Part shown: piece by piece, positions 56,298 through 64,000 of the stretch | How positions within the stretch are numbered: the first letter of the stretch is position 1 | How the letters are laid out: each line of letters begins with the position of its first letter | From: Euclidia mi | Taxonomy: Eukaryota > Arthropoda > Insecta > Lepidoptera > Erebidae | Direction: 5' to 3' | Length of the DNA stretch: 64,000 bases | NCBI GenBank assembly: GCA_944739405.2 | Contig: OX123186.2 | Span: 88,143,034-88,207,033, forward strand | Notes under the pieces: generated by a model | Seen by the model: only the letters and a program-made list of their open reading frames with translations | Databases searched by the model: none | What the model was told of the DNA's origin: nothing | Made by a program: the position numbers and the translations under genes

Positions 56298-57250
56298 ATT
56301 ATTATTATTATCATTATTTTATGGACGAATCCAAATGTCCTTTGTTACCAAGCGAAAATACCCGACGGGTCATAGAAAGGGTAAACAATTACATACATAA
56401 ATATATTCTATCAGAGTCTACGCCATCGATAGTAAATGAGGCATGGGGCAACTAAAATGCCACATGCCAAATGATTAATGACCGAAAAACTAGCTCGATA
56501 TGATATATCATATACGGCTTCTGCGGTAATTTAGGCCCGCGGAATTTGTACCAGTCGATAACGATATATATCGATTACGTTATTTAGGAGTTATTGCTAG
56601 TACTAAAATACAAATTGATGTTCTATTAAACGATGATGTCCTATGTGGCAGTAAAGTGTAAGATTAGAGTTGTTTTTGGCTGATGGGTACTTGGGTAGTT
56701 AAGAGCATCCTAAGCCAATGAGCGCGTGCTAATAATGGGATGAGAACCATTTTAGGTACGAAAGGTGAAGGTATGTTAAGATTGTAAGGATGATGAGGAA
56801 ATAAGAACAATACGACTGCTGAGTAAATACTAATAAATTAAAAGTTAGATGTATGTTTATACATTGGTAGAGAACTAGAGAGTAACAGACTCTATGCCGA
56901 GCATCTCGCGTTCAAACCTAGGGTGCTCACTAGAGACTTTTCGAAGTTAAGTGCATATTGAAATCTTATGTATCGCTTGCTGAATGGTGAAGAAAAACGT
57001 CGTGAGAAAACCTGCATATCTGAGAGTTTTCTATAATGTTGTCGCAAGAATTGTAAAGTTTTCCAAACCGCACTATTTTTTGTTTTTATGCTGTCAGGTT
57101 CTGTTTTTGGTATTTTGTATTTAATATTGTTTTATTACATTTTACCTTCCATTATACTTTTATGAGATCATGTCGTAGACATTTTTCTCTATTCAGTAGT
57201 CGCCAAAATATTGCGATTACCCTAGACAAGCAGATACTTAGTACCATTAC

Positions 57251-57781
57251 AGTTAGGTATTGTTTTACAGTATTTTCTACAGCCAACACATTCGTGAAGA
57301 AAATTGCAATCTGCAAAACTTTGTAAAGGCTCCCTAGATATTTCTTCTATGCCTAATCTAGAGCTAGTTTAAATCTAATTAATGTCTTAACATTTGTTTT
57401 TTTTTCTAAAGTGACGTTGTGTAAGTTCTTTTAAGCTTTAGAATCTTCGTTACGTTTTTGTCTCTCATAATCCATCTAGCTTCATTGTTTAAGACTCTTT
57501 GTCCTTTTTCTTAGAAATAAAATTATAGCGACTTACATCTTTAGGTCCCTTGTTTTTGAGAGAACAATATACATTCGTACATAAACTTATAATAAATTTA
57601 ATGAAGTACGTGCCAGATAAACACGTATCTTACAAAACCACAACTTTATAATAATGTTCATATTGACCACAGCTGGGCCGGGCCTCTGCTCACATTGAGA
57701 AGGGACTGAGGCCATACAAGATCGTACTCCTCCATTCACTGACCCAGTAGCATACATATATACTCATACATAGTATCTGCA
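57251..57781. other. Spacer between inverted copies
   Basis: No gene was found. At 57660-57730 there is CAGCTGGGCCGGGCCTCTGC, the 3' sequence of a lepidopteran SINE, in line with the inverted copy that follows. Confidence 0.5.
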
Positions 57782-58238
57782 TAAGTATCTGCTTGTCTAG
57801 GGTAATCGCAATATTTTGGCGACTACAGAATAGAGAAAAATGTCTACGACATGATCTCATAAAAGTATAATGGAAGGTAAAACGTAATAAAACAATATTA
57901 AATACAAAATACCAAAAACAAAACGTGACAGCATAAAAACAAAAAATAGTGCGGTTTGGAAAACTTTACAATTCTTGCGACAACATTATAGAAAACTTTC
58001 AGATATGCAGGTTTTCTCACGACGTTTTCCATCACCATGCAGCAAGCCATAAAGAAGATTTCAATATGCACTTAACTTCGAAAAGTCTCTGGTGAGCACA
58101 CTAAGTTTGAACGCGAGATGCTTGGCATAGAGTCTGTAACTCTCTAGTTCTCTACCAATGTATAAACATGCATCTAACTTTTAATTTATTAGTATTTACT
58201 CAGCAGTCGTATTGTTCTTATTTCCTCATCATCCTTAC
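57782..58238 (-). repeat. Inverted partial third copy of the duplicated unit
   Basis: It is the reverse complement of 56784-57250, from TAAGTATCTGCTTGTCTAG to CCTCATCATCCTTAC. It resembles unit 2 more than unit 1, sharing the AGACTTTTCGAAGTTAAGTG stretch. On the minus strand it continues into the SINE-like 3' sequence at 57660-57730, so part of the repeated unit is a SINE-derived body. Confidence 0.85.
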
Positions 58239-58735
58239 TATTTTCTCTATTTCACAATAAAATTGTTAACAACCATATAACTCAAACTCTGCTTTAAACA
58301 AAACTAATCAAGCTCTATCTGAACTGCTTTAACAAATATTCCGTTCAACAATGGCTCCGCTATTCTCTAACTTGTTGTTTTCAACAAATAGTAATCAACC
58401 AGTGTTGTATATTAAAAATCTAAAAGCATTATATTCACCGTTGGCAACTTTATTCAATAACCTACATACTTGCCAGCCTTACAGCGAGCGAGTGTTTATT
58501 TTTATCTTTATACTCTATTTTATGTAGGTCGTAAGGGAGCTGGTTAAAAATGTTGATCATATTAGGACTTTTTTTAATCTACTTGGTCGTAGAGCAGTTT
58601 TTATTATACGTTGCATAGCAATAATAAAGGTGAGGTAAGGTTGCATATTAATATAGGGATGAACAACATCAAGTAATTGAGCGATATTTTTCCGTAATAG
58701 TTCTGATACTGAGACTTTCTTAACTGAAAAAGGGG
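58239..58735. other. Unassigned AT-rich DNA
   Basis: No feature was recognised. Confidence 0.45.
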
Positions 58736-58739
58736 TTTT

Positions 58740-59095
58740 TGTATATCAATGTCTTTTTTTGTTTTTTTTTTTATAGTAATAGGCGGCAAACGAGCAGACG
58801 GATCGCCTGATGGTAAGCAATTACTGCCGCCCATGGACAAAAGCAACACCACAGGAGTCACAAGTGCGTTGCCGTCCCTTGGGGTTGGGAAAAAGATTAG
58901 GATAAGGGGTGGGATGATGGATAACGAATAGAGGATAGGGCCTCCGGTACTCTCACTCACCGAACGAAACGCAACAGTTTAGGTACTGTCACTTTACGTC
59001 CATTTTCTGTGAGAGGGTAGTACTTCCCCGGTCGAGCCGGCCCATTCATGCTGAAATCAGCAAGGCTCTCACTACAGTGAATATGGAAAACATTT
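58740..59095 (-). repeat. Abundant lepidopteran interspersed repeat
   Basis: A poly(T) run at the left edge, then GGCGGCAAACGAGCAGACGG, ATCGCCTGATGGTAAGCAAT, AGGAGTCACAAGTGCGTTGC and CCCCGGTCGAGCCGGCCCAT form a pattern I know from many lepidopteran loci. Poly(T) places the insertion on the minus strand. The ORFs of 118 and 60 residues across it are by-products. Confidence 0.7.
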
Positions 59096-59855
59096 GCAAA
59101 CACTTTTACACATCCGACTATGAACATGGCAATAGTAGCTTAGCCACAGGTTACAGCCAGCTGAGCGGCAAATTTGGGGGAGACTAGTTATACTCAGTTT
59201 TGCCGATCTTATGTTGTTGAGTTTCTCTTACAAACGGTATTTATTTCGAGTGGTCAATAGAAACGTGCGTGACCTGCTGACGGTCCCGCCATTAATTTCA
59301 TTCTAGCTAGACCACAGAACATAATTGACAAACACGGTTTTTTTAGGTCCGTGTTTGATAAATATATTACCTGATCTGGTCTGTGATCCCCAAAACAATA
59401 GATTCGACGATAGTCATTTCATTTTTTAGTCGACTGAAATATTACGTCACTTAAAAAATGTAGAATCAATTCCTTTGGCCAAGTTGGTCCAAATCGCAAC
59501 ACAAATGCGCACGCCTTTACGAATATACATAACGTATGTACTTATGTGTCTCTTCTCATATGCGGTCATAACGTCGCCGCACCGGGTCAGCAAGGCAGTC
59601 TGTCTTACTTAGCGGTGAAGACCGTGACAGCGCATCGCCACTGACACAGTCTAACAATGCATGTGGTAGTGACAATTATCCGACGGTTATGAACAATGGC
59701 TGTCGCACACACTGACACCAACTGTGACAGATATGGCGTCTTTGGTTTATGTCTCAGTACTTGAAATGCGCAGAGAATTTGACTGAGTGGAACGGTACTT
59801 GTTAAAAGGACTTGTTTAAGTATTTATAAATTTTCCAAACTTGTACTGTAGAGTG
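59096..59855. other. Unassigned DNA
   Basis: No gene or classified repeat was recognised. Confidence 0.45.
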
Positions 59856-59865
59856 ATTCGTTGCT

Positions 59866-60105
59866 CCATCATCATCATGATCAGCCCTGTATATAAACTG
59901 TCCCACTACTGGGCCGGGGCCTCTTCTCTCTACGAGAAGGGTAAGGTCATAGTCCACCACGCTGGCCTAGTGCGGGTTGGTTAAGCAAACGATAATTAAC
60001 AATTTAATAAACTAACACGGAAAAGTCATTGGTGCGCGCCGTGGATTCGAACCCGGACTCTCTGCGTGGCAGTCTGTCGGTGTCTCCACTAGGCTATCGC
60101 TGCTT
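59866..60105 (-). repeat. tRNA-headed SINE (family B head) with target-site duplication
   Basis: ATTCGTTGCT flanks the element at 59856-59865 and 60106-60115. On the minus strand the head has an A box (TAGCCTAGTGG, complement of 60086-60096) and a B box (GGTTCGAATCC, complement of 60043-60053). The body passes through AACCCGCACTAGGCCAGCGT and CCTTCTCGTAGAGAGAAGAG to a CATCATCATGATCAGC-like end. The head matches 21194-21569 but the 3' part differs, so two SINE families share one tRNA-derived head. Confidence 0.88.
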
Positions 60106-60115
60106 ATTCGTTGCT

Positions 60116-62459
60116 TTACTTGAATTAAATAGTTTTTATAGGTACATAGTAACGTAGGCCTTCCAGTGGCATGTTATTAATTCTAACCTCATTATAATTT
60201 TTATTATTTACCTGCGATGATCGTGCTTTTATGTAAATGAACTGTGGAAATTCTGATATTACTAAGAAAGCATTTAAAATATTTTACGGTCTAAATGTTT
60301 TAGCGTTCAATAAAGCTTTTTTAACAAAAATTCATCACAATATTTCAATACTATATTTACGATTAAACGTTCCAAACATTGACTTCAGTTTTAAAAAGAT
60401 TGTTTTCAGTCTGTTGCTTAAAGTTAGAGCCACCGATGACAGAGAAGCGTCCAACAAAAAACGTCAGATCGAGTCTTAAAAATGTCCAGATGTCAGAAAA
60501 CGGTTTATAAATGTAAAACAATTGGACAAAACTACACCCATGGCAGGTATAAATGGGATCGTTTCAAAGAGATTACCTTAGCGACGGTCTCTAATAAAAC
60601 TAAAAGAAAAGAACAAGTGTTAGAGAGCCGATCTTTGAAGAACGATGAATCGACGAGGGTTCAGAAAGTTATGGCAGGGTTTTAGATTTATATAACCACA
60701 CGTGTATACTTTTAAAGAGATTATAATCACAGGTAGTTTCGACAGTATAAGGTGTTTCTTATGCAAACTAAACTGCGAGTACTACTTATAATCCAATTAC
60801 CAGACTGCCGTTATCAGCATTTTCATTCCTGTAACTTCTGCCGATCGCTCAGAGATACTTAGTCGTGGGTGTACGAACCAATTTATTTTTAGAGCTAGAA
60901 CTCCATTGTCACAATTTCTTTGTCATTTGTCTGAACAAAGACGTAAAACATGTTTAAATATGATAATTTAAATCTCATTATTCGACAAAGAAAGGCAGCA
61001 TGAAACGTTCAGAATAAATTAGATTACGGATTATTGAAAGGAACGATGTTATACCTACTTAAGTCGCCTACTTAATTCTTAAATTGCCTATTTAAAGGGG
61101 CAAGTTTGGAACGCCGATTTTGACCGCGTTTTTTTACAAGTACTTATCTTTGAGCTTCTACTTGTCTAAAATGTCCACAATAGGAATAAATTCTGTATCT
61201 CGCAGGATACAACAGACATTAAAACAACTGACACATAGAACACACAATATAATTTACAGTGTGAGCCGGTGACTACCCGATGTAACTACTGCCTGTTTAT
61301 TTGCATGGAGACTGAAAATGTATTTTAGTCTCTATTATGCAAACAACCCGACAAGTAACTACATAATATCTCAAACACATGCATTGGACAATCACAACTG
61401 CCCGACATAGCGTGTAAAGTACAAACATGTACATAATTTCACTCCAAAACCTTGCTTCAAATAATACACAAATACGAAATAATTGCACCGAGCCGACCTC
61501 GAGTTATCCCTACTTCGACATTCCATTGTTCATTTCTAAGAGAAATAAAGGTTCATACGCCTCATTAGGCAATGTTTGCACAAAATATGATTTTGGTAGA
61601 ACGTATACGATTTCTTGCTTCATTACGATGTATGTGGATATCATTAGGATTTTACGAGTGAAATTGGATTCGGAATTTATGTTCAACGTAAAATATTTAG
61701 TACATGTTGTCTGCAACAGTTGCTCGAAATATTTCTTTGTTAAAAAGAACATAATTAGTAAACGAATCACAAATAAGTAAGATAATATATTACATATTAT
61801 ATAAAAGCCTTTTTTGGTCATTATATGAGCCATATTATGTGGCGTTTAGATGTTGATGTGCGGACTTTTATATCCACCCTCCTTGTTGAATTTGCAATTC
61901 GCCTACCATTCTGCGTATGCAATTTTCTTGACACGCAGAATGATGAAGAATGAAAATTACCGGATAGACTAAACACGAAAGGTGGCATATCAACTTTTGT
62001 TCTATACACGTTGAGATGCGTCCATCAATTATACATCCAAGAAAAGCGTTTTCATCGCATAATTGTTTCTCGATGCAGAGTTCCATCTTTGCTCATCTTT
62101 GCAATTGTTTTCAAATATTAATTACTTTTACTGCAACGCATGTATTGCCAAACAATACAATTTTTGGTTCAGTACACAAACATTCAACAAAGTCCACAAT
62201 AGAACCAGAACAACTATTTTTTAGTTAAACCTTGTCGACTCGGCATGCTTGAAACTTGGCAGTGGCGGGAGAACTTTACAAACATTGAAAAACCGAACAC
62301 AAAGAACAATCAAACGGACTATACGATAACATAGAGCGACGTTTATATTCGAGGATATTACTTGGACCGAGCTGCAAAACCCGATGCCTCTGGGACAAAT
62401 GCGCGTTTGTTCAGTCATTTGACCGTTTTGGTGTTTCATCCATTTGTGCAAAAGTGTTA
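60116..62459. other. Unassigned DNA with several unplaced ORFs
   Basis: Plus-strand frames at 60237-60479 and 60482-60685 follow each other and are Lys/Arg-rich, but show no domain. Frames of 117 codons (61427-61780, plus) and 107 codons (61510-61833, minus) overlap on opposite strands. A Cys-rich minus-strand frame (61868-62086, with CIEKQLCDENAFLGCIIDGR and CHLSCLVYP) and a further one upstream of it (about 62118-62228) could be parts of a spliced gene, but no convincing splice sites join them. None is assigned. Confidence 0.25.
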
Positions 62460-62572
62460 CTGGGTTTTTCTCGCTCGCCCCCTATTACGTGGGACCTAAA
62501 AATTCATGGCGAAATGTGGGTGTAATATTTACACCTCTGCCTACCCTTTCGGGGATACAGGCGTGAGACTAT
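62460..62572 (+). repeat. SINE 3'-end fragment (family A)
   Basis: GCTCGCCCCCTATTACGTGG, TGGCGAAATGTGGGTGTAAT and CTCTGCCTACCCTTTCGGGG match the 3' half of the SINE at 18433-18714. No head is present. Confidence 0.75.
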
Positions 62573-62637
62573 GAGGCTATAAATCCATTTGTAGCGCTCA
62601 TAGCGAGACTTGGCTTGCCGTTCGTAGTAGATCGATA

Positions 62638-62860
62638 AAGTTGTATTAAATCGGTAAAGTTAAGCAACGCAAGCACAGGTCGCCATTTGGATGGGTGACC
62701 GCGTGTGGCATTTACATCAGAGCGCTACCGTGCTTCGGAGGGCACGTAAAGCTGGCGGTCTCGGTTTTTGTCTCGGGACAAGTATCGTTAGGCTATGTCG
62801 GAGGCCTTAAGGCGGCCATAAAACTCCGACACCAGAATTCGCCACACACTCACACGGAAA
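62638..62860 (+). repeat. 5S-rRNA-like SINE (SINE3-type), plus copy
   Basis: AAAGTTAAGCAACGCAAGCA, then CATTTGGATGGGTGACCGCG match the internal promoter region of 5S rRNA. The sequence then leaves 5S and continues as CAGAGCGCTACCGTGCTTCG, GAGGGCACGTAAAGCTGG and GCGGTCTCGG, as in family-B SINE bodies. It is therefore a 5S-headed SINE, not a ribosomal gene. The 75-codon ORF across it is incidental. Confidence 0.78.
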
Positions 62861-63201
62861 GAAAGAAGCAAGATTCGACAAAACAAATAAAATGTCGAAT
62901 TAAAAGTGTCATTTTCGCATAAGCTCATTAAATTCTCAGACGTATGCTAAGCTAAGAATAGTACACATTGTTATTATTTATGAACGATTTCGTTGAACAC
63001 AGTTGTCCTTGTGTAAGTGTAGGCTAATTGTTTCATATTACGCGTGTAGAATTTGCAGGCGGTAATGAAGGTGCAAGGACGGTCTACAATCAATATTTGC
63101 ACTACCATAACAAGTATCCGCTGATATTGTAATGTGTCTGTTCTAGAAATAATTGGCCGTAGATGTTGCGTCAAACTACATATGTCCTTTCGAAATAATA
63201 G
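62861..63201. other. Unassigned DNA next to the LTR
   Basis: No gene was recognised. AATAG at 63197-63201 would be one copy of the LTR element target-site duplication, but the other copy lies outside the window. Confidence 0.4.
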
Positions 63202-63511
63202 TGTTACGAGCTGGGGTTCGTGATAAATTATATACACTTAGCCAGAAAAACTGCACTTTATTCACTAGTTACTGTCCTGTCTCGCGCGCTCTCGCTCTAT
63301 TTATACTGGCCGGATAACATCACTAGGCTTTTCGAGACGACTCACGATATTTCTGGAAACGTGTAAGGTGTTTCTAAAATTGCGTAAATGTTCTATTTAC
63401 ACCTACGCCATCTATTAGAGGATAGATGAAACAGCCTTAAACAACTGATACATCTAATCTCATGTAGTTCTCCCATTCACTGATAGATGGCGTTATTTTC
63501 AATTCGTAACA
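63202..63511 (-). repeat. 3' LTR of a Ty3/gypsy-type retrotransposon
   Basis: The 310-bp block begins TGTTACGA and ends TCGTAACA, an 8-bp terminal inverted repeat with the TG...CA ends of LTRs. On the minus strand it contains a TATA box (TATAAATAGAG, complement of 63295-63305) and, about 35 bases downstream, an AATAAA signal (complement of 63257-63262). A polypurine tract (AAGAGGGAGG) precedes it on that strand at 63514-63525. Since the coding strand is minus, this is the 3' LTR. The 5' LTR must lie beyond the window edge. Confidence 0.8.
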
Positions 63512-63513
63512 CG

Positions 63514-63525
63514 GCCTCCCTCTTA
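63514..63525 (-). promoter_or_regulatory. Polypurine tract (plus-strand primer site)
   Basis: On the minus strand AAGAGGGAGGCC directly precedes the LTR start TGTTACGAAT. It overlaps the pol stop codon. In LTR elements such a tract resists RNase H and primes second-strand DNA synthesis. Confidence 0.7.
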
Positions 63526-64000
63526 AACGTGTTCGTCTCGAACATCGTTAGACCCATAGTAACGAGCCAACCGGTCCACATGAACTATCTTCGGTGCACC
63601 TCGCGACCCCTTCTGGATTCGATAGGTGACGTCGTTCATCCTGGTAATTATGCGATATGGCCCGTCCCATCTGGCTTGTAACTTAGGCGATTTGCCTTTG
63701 CTTCGTACTGGGTTATGAAGCCACACCAATGATCCCTCATCGAAGCCTTTGTTGTTTGCCTTCCGGTCGCAGCGAGTCCTCATCCTCCCAGACATCCGCC
63801 GTCCCGTCCCCCATGGAGCTTCTACATTGCACACCTTGCATGCACCTTTGCTACGAGTATGTGGCCCCTTCACAGCCGCACAACTTGTGCATTTGCGGCA
63901 CCAATCCTCGACGTCATTCCGACAGTGGAGCCAATAAAACCGCTCTCGCACCTTAGTAAGCGTTTTCTTAACACCCATGTGACCTCCCGAAGCACCATTG
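63523..64000 (-). pseudogene. Integrase of a Ty3/gypsy-type element, core deleted, runs off the window
   Basis: Integrase inserts the element DNA into the host. The minus-strand frame is open from the window edge to 63523. It starts with the zinc-binding N-domain: GGHMGVKKTL, RERFYWLHCRNDVEDW and CRKCTSCAAVKGP, giving the second His and the Cys pair. Right after NVEAPWG the reading jumps to DRKANNKGFDEGSLVWLHNP, then the C-terminal GPY-type domain (ARWDGPYRIITRMNDVTYRI) and HVDRLARYYG. The DD35E catalytic core that should lie between, about 150-200 residues, is absent, yet the frame stays open. The protein cannot integrate DNA by itself. The stop overlaps the polypurine tract, 12 bases from the LTR. 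Confidence 0.8.

Larger units (their letters stand above)
55361..56452. repeat. Inverted repeat pair of about 143 bp inside unit 2
   Basis: 55362-55504 is the reverse complement of 56310-56452, with TTTACTATCGATGGCGTAGA on the left and its complement on the right. They flank about 800 bases of duplicated sequence. Long inverted repeats could be ends of a composite element or products of an inversion. Confidence 0.75.
54200..57250 (+). repeat. Unit 2 of a 3-kb tandem duplication
   Basis: This is the direct copy of 51143-54081, separated from it by 118 bases. Unit-specific sequence includes an insertion at 55361-55590 and a larger replacement at about 56090-56650 with LINE, SINE and unclassified fragments. 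It keeps the intact form of the SINE-like tail that is broken by the GC-rich insert in unit 1. Confidence 0.88.

Noticed and set aside
61427..61833. 117- and 107-codon ORFs on opposite strands
   Set aside because: They overlap antisense in AT-rich DNA and neither shows a domain, so no gene is called.
62638..62760. 5S rRNA gene
   Set aside because: Only the internal promoter region matches. The remainder departs from 5S and is shared with SINE bodies.

Overview
The window looks like nuclear DNA of a moth or butterfly (Lepidoptera). It is AT-rich and gene-poor. It carries several tRNA-headed SINE families, 5S-rRNA-like SINE copies, A/T-inserted Helitrons that end in CTAG, and LINE relics of lepidopteran type. 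Nothing in it is bacterial: there are no operons, Shine-Dalgarno sites or dense ORFs. The order assignment rests on recognised repeat families and gene structure and could not be tested by a search.

Only one cellular gene is supported. A GC-rich patch at about 12050-12450 leads into a first coding exon (12454-12823, +) of a PAQR4-like progestin/adipoQ receptor. It ends at a clean GT donor in phase 1. No later exon was recognised in the remaining 51 kb, so much of the right side may be its first intron. A 24-codon upstream ORF overlaps the start codon as ATGA.

Layout. 0-5.9 kb: unassigned DNA with a relic of a LINE with a restriction-like endonuclease. 5.9-9.9 kb: a minus-strand, 3'-truncated, decayed LINE (ORF1, AP-endonuclease, reverse transcriptase, RNase H). 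12.0-12.8 kb: promoter-like patch and PAQR4-like exon. 14-25 kb: a 207-bp Helitron and several SINEs, four of the window's SINEs having clear target-site duplications. 28 kb: a GC-rich interspersed repeat. 35.8-36.9 kb: two LINE ORF2 fragments on opposite strands. 37.4-38.7 kb: a cluster of GGGGTAAGAT motifs in both orientations. 42.9-46.3 kb: a 5S-like SINE, a long-hairpin MITE, and a TTCTGTGGAC motif cluster with two exon-like segments. 49.2-50.8 kb: a Helitron carrying about nine copies of a 119-bp minisatellite, each usually with two ATGGCGG sites. 51.1-58.2 kb: a 3-kb tandem duplication plus a partial inverted third copy. 63.2-64.0 kb: the 3' LTR and pol end of a Ty3/gypsy-type element whose integrase lacks its catalytic core.

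The least expected signal is a scatter of near-perfect, short-loop inverted repeats (arms 10-31 bp, most loops 1-8 nt) with unrelated sequences. Two sit inside or at the edge of the LINE, and several are paired or overlapping. They fit local fold-back or template-switch duplication, or an assembly artefact. I did not find a convincing new multi-gene biological system here.
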